Origin: Trachythela sp. YZ-2020
Taxonomy: Eukaryota; Cnidaria; Anthozoa; Malacalcyonacea; Clavulariidae
Assembly (NCBI GenBank): GCA_016169945.1
Contig: JADLSH010000199.1
Coordinates: forward strand, 3,434,501 to 3,498,500
DNA: 64,000 nt
Direction: 5' to 3'
Part shown: in pieces, positions 33,880 to 47,134 of the stretch
Position numbering within the stretch: position 1 is the stretch's first letter
Layout of the letters: each line of letters opens with the position of its first letter
The notes under the pieces: model-generated
The model's database searches: none
What the model was told of the DNA's origin: nothing
Seen by the model: the letters and a program-made list of their open reading frames with translations, nothing else
Position numbers and translations under genes: made by a program

Positions 33880-34530
33880 TACCAACACTGCATTGGTCCG
33901 ATTGCATTAGTCTTGATTATTACTGGGTGTGTCCCTGTGTGTGATTTCTGATAAAGTATAATATCGTCAATGCATTTCCATCGATCTATACGAGGTGGAC
34001 GGAGGTCGTTAATCATTAGTATAAATAGCCAGGGACCAAATTTGGTCCCCCGTGGAACACCGGATGGAACATCAGTCCACTCAGACACACAATCTCTTGC
34101 TGGTTTCACTCGCCGTTGTCTATTCATTAGGAAGTCAATCACCAAGCGACAAAGGACGGCATCGGTAAATGAATGACTTTCTGAGCCAAAATGTGGTGGC
34201 CGGGTCTATAAAGCCAAAGGCCTTTCGATAGTCGAATAAAATAATTCTAACTACCTACTGGTTCCACCCGTGTCTTCAGCCCAAGTGTGAATCATATTAG
34301 CGCTTTTGTTACTGAGGATCAGGGATGCAACCGAACTGTGAGGGGTCAATAATAGTCCGGACTGCTGGAGCAACATGTTTTTCGACAAAAAAGTCTTCTT
34401 CCAGTTTGGAAAGTGCAGAAGTTAGTGAGATTGGTATAAGATTGGCATATGAAAAATTTCCGAATGGATCTCTGGATTTCCGAATGACATTGTTCCGAAT
34501 GTCTATTACACGGATGTTCAAATCATTAGT
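33880..34530 (-). mobile_element. LINE RT relic (unit B)
   Basis: Same fragment pair as in unit A (33880-34145 and 34309-34521), with YIDDIILY in place of YIDDTILY and a different truncated 3' side. Confidence 0.8.
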
Positions 34531-35134
34531 TTGCAGTTGATTACTTAACCCTCAGTTAACATAGCCTAAATATAAAAATGTCAGTTACCCAGTTTCACGA
34601 TATCACAATAAGGCAATACGCATACAGACCTCTCTTAATTAATAATATATATAGAAATTATTTTCAAGTTTGATTGGATGATTCCAGTGCAATTAATCCC
34701 AAACAGCAGTGCAAAAATTTGTAATCACAGTGCAATTTTCTGTAATCACAGTGCAATTTATAAACACGCGGAAAACACAGAAAAACTCACGGAAATGACG
34801 GAAAGTTTGTCAGTCACACTCCAGGCGACGGCTGGTAATCCATCGAGCTTACCAAGTAGTGCGCCGCCTAAAGTGGGGGCTTCATATAAAACTTAATTCC
34901 ATCGCTACTTTCCGACAAACTTCGATTACATATCCGCTTGGCAGAGGCAATAAATAAATTGCGTTGAGCAGCGAAACGGGAACAATGTAAAAAAAATGTT
35001 GAACAGTTTCATTGCTTCTACCACAATGTACCACAAGGTACATAGGAAAATTGTACAAAACACACCGAAACGAAATATCAGATATATTATCATTATTACA
35101 TATATCCCATACCGATCACTGTCTCTAGTAACGA

Positions 35135-35472
35135 CTAAATATTTGACTTACTTGACAGTTTTATTTCTTTTTTAGCAGCGTCTAGCTTCTTAGAAAGCTC
35201 TTCTTTGAAACCATCAGCAGCTGTTGGTAGGACCTTGATATCACGTGTTGAAACCGGACGATGCTCGTTCTTAAATCTAGTGCATTCCATTCTGATGTCG
35301 TAGAGCACCGCGCAAAGATGATTCAACATGTTAGCAACATGAGCAGCTTCGTTCGCTGCACCGTCTACAACAAAAGTGAAATTGTTTACGTCAGACATTC
35401 TCTTCTGGGCTTCAACAATCTCTTCGGTCATGTAAGTCTGGAACTCGGAGATGCGGTCAATCAAATCCTTAC
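35135..35472 (-). pseudogene. Orphan C-terminal exon of the GTPase gene (unit C)
   Basis: Essentially identical to the exon at 33031-33368 (same VVDGAANEAAHVANMLNHL variants), 2,104 bp away, showing a very recent tandem duplication. Lacks a GTPase exon of its own. Confidence 0.7.
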
Positions 35473-35979
35473 CTATTACAGAATTATACACGAAAATATG
35501 ATTCCTTTTTCACAGAGCCTTTTTTTAAGAATTCGTCAGTGGGGGGGAGGGCATCAAGGAAAAGAGACCTAAGAAGGTGGTAAATTGTAGGTGTGCGAAC
35601 CTGTAGGGAGATCGGGGGTCCTCCGCTGGAATATTTTCATATTCTTGCACCTCTCGGGCTTGATTTCCCGCATTTTCATTCAGACGCATTCATTTCATAT
35701 TAATTCAGACACAGAAAACAAAGAAAAATTTGCTCAACCTCGTCCAATAATTGTATAATATCTATATTGTATAACGGCTTCTATTATAATATAATATAAT
35801 ATATTTAGCGCATGGATTAATGGTTATGTAAATTCTGACCAGAAATATTACACGAGACCGAGTGCAGCACGTACTCTTTATTCTTCAATGAAATATCAAT
35901 CAACAAAAAGACAATATTGGCATTTTAAAACATATAGATAAATGTTGTAATTTGAAAAGATATAAAGGGACACACTATA

Positions 35980-36640
35980 TACCAACACTGCATTGGTCCG
36001 ATTGCATTAGTCTTGATTATTACTGGGTGTGTCCCTGTGTGTGATTTCTGATAAAGTATAATATCGTCAATGCATTTCCATCGATCTATACGAGGTGGAC
36101 GGAGGTCGTTAATCATTAGTATAAATAGCCAGGGACCAAATTTGGTCCCCCGTGGAACACCGGATGGAACATCAGTCCACTCAGACACACAATCTCTTGC
36201 TGGTTTCACTCGCCGTTGTCTATTCATTAGGAAGTCAATCACCAAGCGACAAAGGACGGCATCGGTAAATGAATGACTTTCTGAGCCAAAATGTGGTGGC
36301 CGGGTCTATAAAGCCAAAGGCCTTTCGATAGTCGAATAAAATAATTCTAACTACCTACTGGTTCCACCCGTGTCTTCAGCCCAAGTGTGAATCATATTAG
36401 CACTTTTGTTACTGAGGATCAGGGATGCAACCGAACTGTGAGGGGTCAATAACAGTCAGGACTGCTGGAGCAACATGTTTTTCGACAAAAAAGTCTTCTT
36501 CCAGTTTGGAAAGTGCAGAAGTTAGTGAGATTGGTATAAGATTGGCCAGGCCGTAGCTAGCCACTATCTATAATGACTAGGGCAGCATATGAAAAATTTC
36601 CGAATGGATCTCCGGATTTCCGAATGACATTGTTCCGAAT
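35980..36640 (-). mobile_element. LINE RT relic (unit C)
   Basis: Near-identical to the unit B relic, but a ~41-bp insertion at about 36546-36586 (ccaggccgtagctagccact onward) breaks the RT motif 1 frame. Confidence 0.8.
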
Positions 36641-37254
36641 GTTTATTAAACGGATGTTCAAATCATTAGTTTACATATGCAATTGATTACTTAACCCTCA
36701 GTTAACATAGCCTAAATATAAAAATGTCAGTTACCCAGTTTCACGATATCACAATAAGGCAATACGCATACAGACCTCTCTTAATTAATAATATATATAG
36801 AAATTATTTTCAAGTTTGATTGGATGATTCCAGTGCAATTAATCCCAAACAGCAGTGCAAAAATTTGTAATCACGGTGCAATTTTCTGTAATCACAGTGC
36901 AATTTATAAACACGCGGAAAACACAGAAAAACTCACGGAATTGACGGAAAGTTTGTCAGTCACACTCCAGGCGACGGCTGGTAATCCATCGAGCCTACCA
37001 AGTAGTACGCCGCCTAAAGTGGGGGCTTCATATAAAACTTAATTCCATCGCTACTTTCCGACAAACTTCGATTACATATCCGCTTGGCAGAGGCAATAAA
37101 TAAATTGCGTTGAGCAGCGAAACGGGAACAATGTAAAAAAAATGTTGAACAGTTTCATTGCTTCTACCACAATGTACCACAAGGTACATAGGAAAATTGT
37201 ACAAAACACACCGAAACGAAATATCAGATATATTATCATTGTCTCTAGGAACGA

Positions 37255-38668
37255 CTAAATATTTGACTTACTTGACAGTTTTATTTCTTTTTTAGCAGCG
37301 TCTAGCTTCTTAGAAAGCTCTTCTTTGAAACCATCAGCAGCTGTTGGTAGGACCTTGATATCACGTGTTGAAACCGGACGATGCTCGTTCTTAAATCTAG
37401 TGCATTCCATTCTGATGTCGTAGAGCACCGCGCGAAGTTGATTCACCATGTTAGCAACATGACCAGCTTCGTTCGCTGCACCGTCTCCAACAAAAGTGAA
37501 ATTGTTTACGTCAGACATTCTCTTCTGGGCTTCAACAATCTCTTCGGTCATGTAAGTCTGGAACTCGGAGATGCGGTCAATCAAATCCTTACCTATTACA
37601 GAATTATACACGAAAATATGATTCCTTTTGAAGAATTCGTCAGTGGGGGGGGGGGGGCATCAAGGAAAAGGGACCTCCACCGGAATATGTTTGTATTCGT
37701 GAGCCTCCATAGTAAAACTCGATTCGGTCCAATACCCGTTGGCTAAATAGCGCTCAATGGGTGGAGCAGTGGTTTAGCAATCTGAAGATGCGATCGAGTT
37801 GGAATTCCGCCAAAAACTGATATTTTGTTGTTCTCTGCAGTGTCAGAATTTATGTGAAAAAATAAAAACTGCTTTGTTTTGTAGAATTAATTTGGCAAAG
37901 CAACGGTGAAGATGTGGCCTTACGGATAGAAAGCTCTGCCAAATAAATAAATAAACAATTAATAAATTGACAGTAATATGTAAAGATTTTCAGATCCTTA
38001 CCACTGAACGCCTTTTTAGCCTCATCAAAAGCCTTCTTTTTCGCCATAAAATTATTAATCTCGTCACTAGTATACTTCAGAATCCTGCGGTGGTTGTTGT
38101 GGATTTTGAAGTGTTTGAAAAAGTTTTCACTGTTGATTGTCAGATCGTGTGCCTCGGTACAAGTCTTGAGTATGTCGTGTTCCAATGTCTCACCGGCTGT
38201 GTCCATCCAGGAGAAGACAACCGTATCGATACCGAGCTCTTTGTTTACTTTCGTTGCGAAATCCTTATCCGTCCAAGTAACCATATCCATATGAGTGACA
38301 AGAACCGCCACCACGTCCATAGGAAGCTCAACAATGCAATCTGCATACTTGCGAACGCTGTCGATGACAGAGAACATTCGAGCTTCAGCTTTGACAACAA
38401 CAAAGATTCTTGAGACAGGTTTGAAATTGATTGCGGCAGCTATCCAAATATTGTGCTGGAGTTTGTCTTCCGATACGTTGCTTCCCGGTGTATCAGCTAC
38501 GATAAGGTTGCCGTCAGGGACCCAGAAAACCTCTGATGTTCTCGTGTAACTCACATTGGCATCAGAACTCCTTCCACTTTCTCCTGTCATCTTCTCCAAT
38601 ATGGTGGACTTCCCAGTGCCAGCATCACCCAAGAGAACAACGTACGGTGGACTTAGACGATTGGCCAT
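37255..38668 (-). CDS. AIG1/GIMAP-like P-loop GTPase, copy D
   Basis: Exons 38002-38668 (ATG MANRLSPP) and 37255-37592, with the same phase-1 join as copy A; about 334 residues if read to the stop at 37255 (…KLSSKSNI), or spliced onward from a donor at 37272/37271 (TCAA|gtaagt). G1 is GDAGTGKST, followed by DTPGSNVSED and THMDMVTWTD. It differs from copy A at only a handful of residues (V to A in G1, W to S after DTPGSNV, C to S, F to I), so the duplication is recent and both frames are intact. Confidence 0.8.
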
Positions 38669-40619
38669 CAGCGTTGATGCTCCTGAAAATTGAGGATATT
38701 TCGAATTTATACATTTTGAACAGTAAACTGTCATCCAATCGTTTTATTTTAGCATGCTGATATCGGGATAAATGAATGATATTTTAGGAAGTTTAACCTT
38801 TTGAAGCGGAAGACAACGGCAAACGGTGTGAGTCGGATTTTCCTCTCATATTTTCTGTCTTAGGTCAAAAAGATTAGTTTACAAAACTTGACCCAGTTTT
38901 CTCCTTACTGTCTATCTTTTAACATTAATTAAACATCTTTTGCGTGGCGTTTGTGGTTTCACGAATGAACGCGGAGCTTAAACTCCGAGTGATATGTGAA
39001 GTCTGAACCGGCTGTATAGAAATAAAAAAGTTTCAAAAAGTTACCGCAAAAGCAGTGTCGCTCGCAAAGCCCTCGTAACCATCACGCATGGCTTTAATAT
39101 TACAGCTACAGTCAGACTGTAGGTTTTCAAGCTTGGTCACTTAAAATGGCGGCCATACACACAGACTCACAGTAGATCATGCGAAAACTTGATTTAAAGC
39201 ACTGTCATGGTCATATATATATATCAAAGACAAAGCAGAAAAACCTCTGAAGAGTTCTACGACACCATTTATTTACGAGGCTGCAGTTTGCTCACGAGGC
39301 AGTTTGCTTCAATGTATGAAATAACAAATGTTAAATTATTCAACTACTCAGTTAACTCAGTCTACAATATGAAAGAAATTAGGGTGGCTCGAAATTGAAT
39401 AGTGTTTCTTTCATGTTTTCTTAATATATCTGAAGTAAAGGTTCAATAAAGCAACCAAGTCGAAACCAACTAAGCTCGAGAAACTACAGAAATTACCATT
39501 ATAATTTCATTCTATGCAGAATATTTGAGAATTTGTGCTACACTTTTCTAATTTACTACTTCGCCCAAATTACAATTTGCAACATGCATAGAAAGCAAAG
39601 AATAGAAATTATCATTCACATAACTATTTTCTCAATTTTGATTGGCTAATTTTCCTGCAAATAACTGGTGCAAATGATACCTCAGCCAGGTGCAAATAAC
39701 TGGTGTAAATAATGATCTGCTCATGCGCATTAGCTTCACTTTAATTTGTTAACATTGAAACGACGGCTTGCTTATTTTGCTGAACTTTTGCAAATTAAAA
39801 TTTTGTGTTTGCTTGAATTAAAAACGTATAAAAAGAAGCCAAAGTTGTAGAAAACTTATTTCGCTACTAGGGAAATGACATGGTTGCGATGGAAAACGTT
39901 TTACATCTGAACAAGGAAAATTTAACGTGGACAAAGGCGAAGGACAAAGGCGAAATATGAACTTTTACTTTGTGAATTTTTCCGTATAATTAATATCTCT
40001 GCCTTCGGCATCGGCAAATAATTAATCTGCTCGGCGCCACTGACAAATCTCAATATTTTGCTCAACCTCGTCCAATAATTGTATAATATTTACAAGAATT
40101 AGGCTAGGAACCTTTTAGAAACAACGGCTTTTATTATAATATATTTAGCACATGGATTAATGGTTATGTAAATTCTGACCAGAAATATTACCCGAGACCG
40201 AGTGCAGCACGTACTCTTTATTCTTCAATGAAATATCAATCAACAAAAAGACAATATTGGCATTTTAAAACATATAGATAAATGTTGTAATTTGAAAAGA
40301 TATAAAGGGACACACTATACCAACACTGCATCTAACAATATTGCCAATAAGGCAATACTCCATATAACCATATTATTTAACATTCAAACTTTTTGAATAA
40401 ATCACCATTTTGCAAGAATAGTTAAAATTGGTTTCCTATTTACAATTCAATATTCTTCCGAATAAACTATAGAGTTAAATTATAGGTTCTTGATTGTCTT
40501 ATAATTTGGAACAAATCTTAGTGGTACGTATAAGATTGTATAGGTTATGCTCAGGTGTTGTGGAAATTTTATCCAACCTCTCCTCTTTTGTAAAACTAAT
40601 GGCACAAATTTTTTTGCAC

Positions 40620-41345
40620 TTAGCAGCATTTAGTTGCATCTTGTTTTACCGATGTCCAGTTTTGAACGTGGTCGATTGCATTAGTCTTGATTATTACTGG
40701 GTGTGTCCCTGTGTGTGATTTCTGATAAAGTATAATATCGTCAATGTATTTCCATCGATCTATACGAGGTGGACGGAGGTCGTTAATCATTAGTATAAAT
40801 AGCCAGGGACCAAATTTGGTCCCCCGTGGAACACCGGATGGAACATCAGTCCACTCAGACACACAATCTCTTGCTGGTTTCACTCGCCGTTGTCTATTCA
40901 TTAGGAAGTCAATCACCAAGCGACAAAGGACGGCATCGGTAAATGAATGACTTTCTGAGCCAAAATGTGGTGGCCGGGTCTATAAAGCCAAAGGCCTTTC
41001 GATAGTCGAATAAAAGAATTCTAACTACCTACTGGTTCCACCCGTGTCTTCAGCCCATGTGTGAATCATATTAGCGCTTTTGTTACTGAGGATCAGGGAT
41101 GCAACCGAACTGTGAGGGGTCAATAACAGTCCGGACTGCTGGAGCAACATGTTTTTCGACGATAAAGTCTTCCTCCAGTTTGGAAAGTGCCGAAGTTAGT
41201 GAGATTGGTATAAGATTGGCATATGAAAAATTTCCGAATGGATCTCTGGATTTCCGAATGACATTGTTCCGAATGTTTATTACACGGATGTTAAAATCGT
41301 TAGTTTACATGCAGTTGATTACTGAACCCTGGCCAAAGCTGAGTT
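40620..41345 (-). mobile_element. LINE RT relic (unit D)
   Basis: Minus-strand GVPRGTKFGPWLFILMINDL with YIDDIILY and the upstream RPISLTS-type block at 41100-41300. Stops and deletions break it. It is the 3' half of the LINE whose 5' half continues at 41600-43070. Confidence 0.8.
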
Positions 41346-41599
41346 AACATAGCCTACATATAAAAATGTCAGTTACCCAGTTTCACGATATCATGCAGTT
41401 ATTTTAAATATATGAACTCTTCACAATAAGGCAATACGCATACAGACCTCTAACTTAATTAATAATATACATAGAAATGATTTTCAAATTTGATTGGCTG
41501 ATTCCAGTGCAAATGTGCAATTAATCCCAAACAGCAGTGCAAAAATTTGTATTCACAGTGCAATTTTTTGTAATCACAAGGCAAAAATATGTAATCATT

Positions 41600-43070
41600 A
41601 TGGACCAATCAAACTCGAGCTAGGTTCTGGGCAGATTGCTCAAAAACAAAACAACATAGCGCCAATGATCTCAAACAATTACAGTAGCTTTTTGCGAGAA
41701 TTTCGGCGTAATCTCTCAGGATCCAATTTGAGATGTCATCAGTTGTTGCAGTTTTCGCATACCCGAGACGCGTTTAACTTCTGACCACCATGACTTAGGG
41801 TTGGACTTCTTTAATTCGCCGACCTTAGAAGCATATATAGTACTTTCCCCGGCAAACTTTTCTTCTGTTCATTTTGTTCCGATAAGATTTGAAAAAATGG
41901 TATTACCACAAGAAAAAGGCACGGTGTCGTAATTTGATCAAGTATTTCTTCGGTAATCCAGGACGCGTCGTTGCAATGGAATTTTACCAGCTTCTCTGCA
42001 GGCATTAGTAGGTCATAACCAGTCCTTATGATGGAACATAGAACATCACATTTTTCTTCGCAGAATGCAGCGGAATAAATTACTAGGTGCCAATCAATAC
42101 TACTCATGAAGTATCGACCGAGCTCCTGTTTTCGTTATTTCATGGTGAGTGTCTCTTTTGAAACAGGTTTTCCTCTTGAGGGCCCAGGGAATGTTCATAT
42201 CTTGGGCTTGATGATTAGGATACTGATCATGCAGGTCTGATAAACCAAAAGGAGGCTGAATTTCTGCTGGTTTCGTGTCGTAGAATTTGTACATGTTTAT
42301 AGTGTTCGATTTAAGACGTTAGCACTATATACGGGTTGTTTTAATTGTTTTAAGTGGAAACACGACAAAGTTCTGTTTGACAAACTGGTTAAAATCAACG
42401 GCGATGATAATACCGCAATCTGTAAAAAGACTTGCTATAGACTCGGACAGGTGCTGCATGTGAGAGGTCTCTGTTGTTAGAACCTGGGTGATAGTAAACA
42501 CTGGCTGGGACGACGCATTTGATCCTTCTGGGTAATCTTAATGGTCTGAACAGTGTCCATAAGACTTCAAAGGTATAGGGTCTCAAGTAGCCGTTCCTCA
42601 TAATGGCATTCATTGTGTATATGTTTCGCCTTAACAGGTGGTAGTCAGCCAGGGACACATATTTGTCCTCAACCGTACCGTTTCTCGTAGCCAAGTCTCA
42701 GTGAAAAAAGTCAAGTCGAAACTCTGTTCAGATGTTAAAACACGAACTTCAACAATCTTGAGGACTAAGGACATGTTATTTGCGAGCAGGATGTTTGGGG
42801 CAAGTTCAGTGTTTTGAGGAATTGATAAATTACTGGTCGTTGGCGATGCAGTGGGTGAGGACATTTTCTGTTCGTTTTGAACATTTATCTGAGTAAGAAT
42901 TTGGGGCCTGGCATTTTTTTGGTGACATCGAATGATGTGCTTCGTATTGCGTTGTTTTCCCGGCCTTGTGTAGAGGTTGTGTCAGAGGGGGCTGTCCCGG
43001 GATTGTTTCCGAAAAGTGGTTTCTGTTCAAGCAACGTCTCGAAGTCCCAATCTGCCCCTTGCTAAGACAA
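41600..43070 (-). mobile_element. LINE ORF2 5' half: endonuclease and linker remains
   Basis: Read on the minus strand: LVLKIVEVRVLTSEQSFDLTFFTETWLRE (split here as LTSEQSFDLTFFTETWLRE) at 42700-42780 is the endonuclease start; VSLADYHLLRR follows at ~42630; DASWITEEI at ~41960; SNPKSWWSEVKRVSGM at ~41775. Several frameshifts. This is the apurinic-type endonuclease plus linker of a CR1-like LINE. Confidence 0.8.
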
Positions 43071-43429
43071 CCTGTGCTAGATATTCTATACTATTTGTTG
43101 TATATATATACATAGTTCGTTCTAGCACCTCTGCTTATGGTACCTACCCTGACTTTAGGCATTTAGTATTTTTGTCAATCAATTGTTAAGTCAATTAGAG
43201 GCAGGCAGTTCACCCATTCGGGTATCTTCGATGGGGCTTGAGAGTTGAGACTCATTTTGGTCATTTGAGGTGCTTATTTATTTTACCTGCATTAGCGAAT
43301 CATTGGAAGGCTTACTCGTTTGAACCTAAGTTTTGATCATTATCACAACAATCATTATCATATACTGTTTTTGACATTTTGTTCCGCTTTATCGCCCCGA
43401 CAACAATTTGTGTTTTCTCAATGTCAATG

Positions 43430-44005
43430 AGATGTAAACTGCGTTGAGCAGCGAAACGGGAACAATGTAAAAAAATGTTGAACAGTTACATTGCTTCTAC
43501 CACAATGACAAAAAGGCGATCAAAGACAATTGATTCTGTACAAGGTACATAGGAAAATTGTACAAGACACACCGAAACGAAATATCAGATATATTATCAT
43601 CATAGTATGCCATGTTATATATCCCATACCGATCACTGTCTCTAGTAACGACTAAATATTTGACTTACCTTAATTAAATACGTTCAGAATATTGAATACT
43701 TTCTAGAGCAGACAAGGAAATCCAAACTCGAAAGCGTGTCTATTCACGGAGAAATCTTGAGTCATATGAGAGAATGACCGAGAGGGGAAGTTCATAAATG
43801 GCTTGTCGCATGATTATCACGTGTCGAATTTCTTGGAATAGAATTTGTTTTGTAGAAAACATCACGTTTATCTATTTAAATCTGAGTAACGAACTTTATA
43901 TTCTTGGAATAGGCAGGTTGTCATGCGGATGAATTTCTTGGTATATGCCGATATTGTGATGGTTGTTACATAATTAAAATTGAGAAAGGAATATGACGAT
44001 ATTGG
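43430..44005. repeat. Block repeated at 45590-46165
   Basis: Both copies carry gcgttgagcagcgaaacggg, the sequence found downstream of the GTPase C-terminal exons (32860, 34965, 37105), then gactaaatatttgacttacc, then a ~330-bp stretch absent from the array. On the minus strand that last stretch ends in TTAAG|gtaagtcaaat at 43669 and 45822, a splice-donor-like join to the same intron head used by the GTPase C-terminal exons. Confidence 0.75.
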
Positions 44006-44241
44006 GGCCTAGCATTTTTTTGGTGACATCGAATGATGTGCTTCGTATTGCGTTGTTTTCCCGGCCTTGTGTAGAGGTTGTGTCAGAGGGGGCTGTCCTG
44101 GGATTGTTTCCGAAAAGTGGTTTCTGTTCAAGCAACGTCTCGAAGTCCCAATCTGCCCCTTGCTAAGACAACCTGTGCTAGATATTCTATACTATTTGTT
44201 GTATATATATACATAGTTCGTTCTAGCACCTCTGCTTATTT

Positions 44242-44580
44242 AATTAATTTAACAGCTCTATTTGGCACACAAATAACTACTCATTATTGTACATAACTAA
44301 CACAGACTAATGTAGAAATATAACACTATGTAAGAAGGTGCCAAAAGTGGCGAAGCACAAACGAGACCAGGTCCCATGCATGGTGCTCACCATTAGACAT
44401 GACAGTACAAACAGAACAACAGAAATATAGAATAGAAAAAAGAAGAGAGAATGGAAAGCAAGAAGAACAGTAAATTAAAAGAGAGAAGAGATAGAAAAAC
44501 TGACATGGAAGTATTAGTCAGTCGTGATAAGTGAGTGAGAGCTAAGTAGGTCAGGAGTGTACCTACCCTGGTACACTTAT
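44242..44580. mobile_element. ~340-bp insertion in the second duplicate
   Basis: The uninterrupted first copy reads ctgcttatggtacc; here cttat occurs before and after the insert, a possible 5-bp target duplication. Inside: gaaggtgccaaaagtggcga and an A/G-rich tract (44395-44500). Class unknown, SINE- or LINE-tail-like. Confidence 0.6.
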
Positions 44581-45426
44581 GGTACCTACCCTGACTTTAG
44601 GCATTTAGTATTTTTGTCAATCAATTGTTAAGTCAATTAGAGGCAGGCAGTTCACCCATTCGGGTATCTTCGATGGGGCTTGAGAGTTGAGACTCATTTT
44701 GGTCATTTGAGGTGCTTATTTATTTTACCCGCATTAGCGAATCATTGGAAGGCTTACTCGTTTGAACCTAAGTTTTGATCATTTTCACAACTATCATTAT
44801 CATATACTGTTTTTGACATTTTGTTCCGCTTTATCGCCCCGACAACAATTTGTGTTTTCTCAATGTCAATGAGATGTAAATTGCCGTTACCAATATGACA
44901 ATCGGGTAATCAATTGACCAAACAACGGGATGTGTTACTGATGGATCTTCTGATGGATTATCATTCAGTGTTCAAACGATCATTGTGAATATTTGCATTG
45001 TGAGTTGTTTTTGGTGTAATATAGAACCTCGAGCGTGGAATTTTCTTTACTTGATAGATTGGACTTCAGTTCTAGTTCTAGTCAAGGTCAAAAAACGTTT
45101 CCTTATGTATAGGGAAATCTAATTGACTAATTCAAGCTGATTCGTTTTGCACCTTTATTCGGCCTCACAAATCTCTTTGACCTTATGTAGACGGCTTATT
45201 TCGTTTCAGGTTTGAATGTTCATTTACAGCAAAACATACCTGTTGTGCATTAGCCAAACTACTACTAACAATGAACTGTATACTGTATATATAGCATACG
45301 ACATTAGACTACATTAAAACATAGAGATGTTAGTTGTGAGAATGGGCTGTCTCCTCAGCAGAAGTTTCCAACTTTCCGTGAATTCTGTGAGTTTTTCTAT
45401 ATTCATGATCATTTATGCAAATACAC

Positions 45427-46165
45427 GGAAAACACAGAAAAATTCACGGAACTCCAGGCGACGGCTGGTAATCCGTCGAGCCTACCAAGTAGTGCGCCGC
45501 CTAAAGTGAGGGCTTCATAAAAACCTTAATTCCATCGCTGCTTTCCGACCAACTTCGATTACATATCCGCTTGGCAGAGGCAATAAATAAACTGCGTTGA
45601 GCAGCGAAACGGGAACAATGTAAAAAAATGTTGAACAGTTTCATTGCTTCTACCACAATGACAAAAAGGCGATCAAAGACAATTGATTCTGTACAAGGTA
45701 CATAGGAAAATTGTACAAGACACACCGAAACGAAATATCAGATATATTATCATCATAGTATGCCATGTTATATATCCCATACCGATCACTGTCTCTAGTA
45801 ACGACTAAATATTTGACTTACCTTAATTAAATACGTTCAGAATATTGAATACTTTCTAGAGCAGACAAGGAAATCCAAACTCGAAAGCGTGTCTATTCAC
45901 GGAGAAATCTTGAGTCATATGAGAGAATGACCGAGAGGGGAAGTTCATAAATGGCTTGTCGCATGATTATCACGTGTCGAATTTCTTGGAATAGAATTTG
46001 TTTTGTAGAAAACCGATCACGTTTATCTATTTAAATCTGCAACGAACTTTATATTCTTGGAATAGGCAGGTTGTCATGCGGATGAATTTCTTGGTATATG
46101 CCGATATTGTGATGGTTGTTACATAATTAAAATTGAGAAAGGAATGTGACGATAGTCCTAATATA
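45427..46165. repeat. Second copy of the array-derived block
   Basis: Starts with acacggaaaacacagaaaaa (as at 32660 and 34764) and runs through the 45590-46165 block. It is a displaced piece of the GTPase array flank. Confidence 0.75.
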
Positions 46166-47130
46166 AACTATAAGTTACAATTAAGCGCAGATTACAAGGG
46201 TAACTTTCAAGTCAACCCAGGCTGAAATGATCAAGAGTGCTAAATGCATTATTGAATTATAACTAATTATTGTGGTAAAAGCATTAGAAACCATGAGTTA
46301 CGACAGTCTCGAGATATGTATACAAATAATTAATAATATAATAACTTTTACTTTTACATATTCAGACTCGAGAACACCTTCAATATACTTTAAGTCCCTA
46401 TAACCATGTTACAGCCCCAATATAAAACGAGGAATGCGCGGGCTGAAAATTTCCCATATAATCACCTCTTATAACTAAGGGGCTGTTTATATGGAGGTAC
46501 TGGTATCCGGGCTACCTCGCATTCCCGAATTTCACCCGTGACATGTTTACAACGTACATGTGGCATGAGACTGCACTTCAGACGGTCTGTCTGGCTCGTC
46601 AAAACGAAGCGCCCAGGCTGAATATATATAATTACATAAACATAATTTTCCAACGAACCTGAAATCATACTTTCGCGAACAAGTTTCACAGTTATATTGT
46701 TATAACCCACGGAAACGACCACAGAGACCTTTAATTTAAGAACGAAATCTGTCGAGAAAATGTACAACATTATGATTCGGCCGTAAACAAAGCAATAATA
46801 TAGCATGGCTCAAGCGAGATCCCGGGTCAGTCGAGGCGAGTTCAATTAAGCGGGTCAGCTGCATGAGCTTCCTCATGAGCTTCGTCAACTGGGCCACGGG
46901 AGCAAGTTGCTATTAATATAGCGTTTGTTATTATTCCTATTAAATTTCATCTTTCGCTTATATATGCAGTCGAATTTTTTAGAATAAGTAACAAGGCTGA
47001 TTGTCACACTGGTGAATTTCTTGGAATAGTCAATTTAGAAGAATGGTTGAGCTTTTCAACAGTTTTCATTTGTTGTTAATAAGGGTAAACAGGTGAGATA
47101 GTTTTACTAGCAGTCTAGCAGTTGCTTTTT
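46166..47130. other. No gene recognised
   Basis: AT-rich sequence. A diverged, repeat-like patch (aaggggctgtttatatggag near 46478, gggtcagtcgaggcgagttc near 46824) forms an inverted pair of a probable MITE. No supported exon. Confidence 0.4.
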
Positions 47131-47134
47131 CAGT

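Larger units (their letters stand above)
28326..41350 (-). repeat. GTPase gene array: long units A and D, short units B and C
   Basis: Units A (28.3-33.0 kb) and D (37.25-41.5 kb) carry C-terminal exon, GTPase exon, ~1.7 kb upstream sequence and a LINE relic. Units B (33.03-35.13) and C (35.13-37.25) are ~2.1 kb and lack ~2.3 kb corresponding to 28873-31165, removing the GTPase exon. The B and C junction (gaaaaatt|tgctcaacctc) is identical, so the deletion predates the B-C duplication. Confidence 0.8.
42904..44880. repeat. Duplicated block (42904-43437 and 44006-44880)
   Basis: 42904-43139 equals 44006-44241 and 43139-43437 equals 44581-44880, nearly base for base. The second copy is split by a ~340-bp insertion (44242-44580), followed by cttatggtacc as in the uninterrupted copy. 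Confidence 0.85.

Noticed and set aside
46462..46806. 114-residue minus-strand ORF
   Set aside because: No family similarity; overlaps repeat-like inverted sequence with AT-rich, low-information composition.
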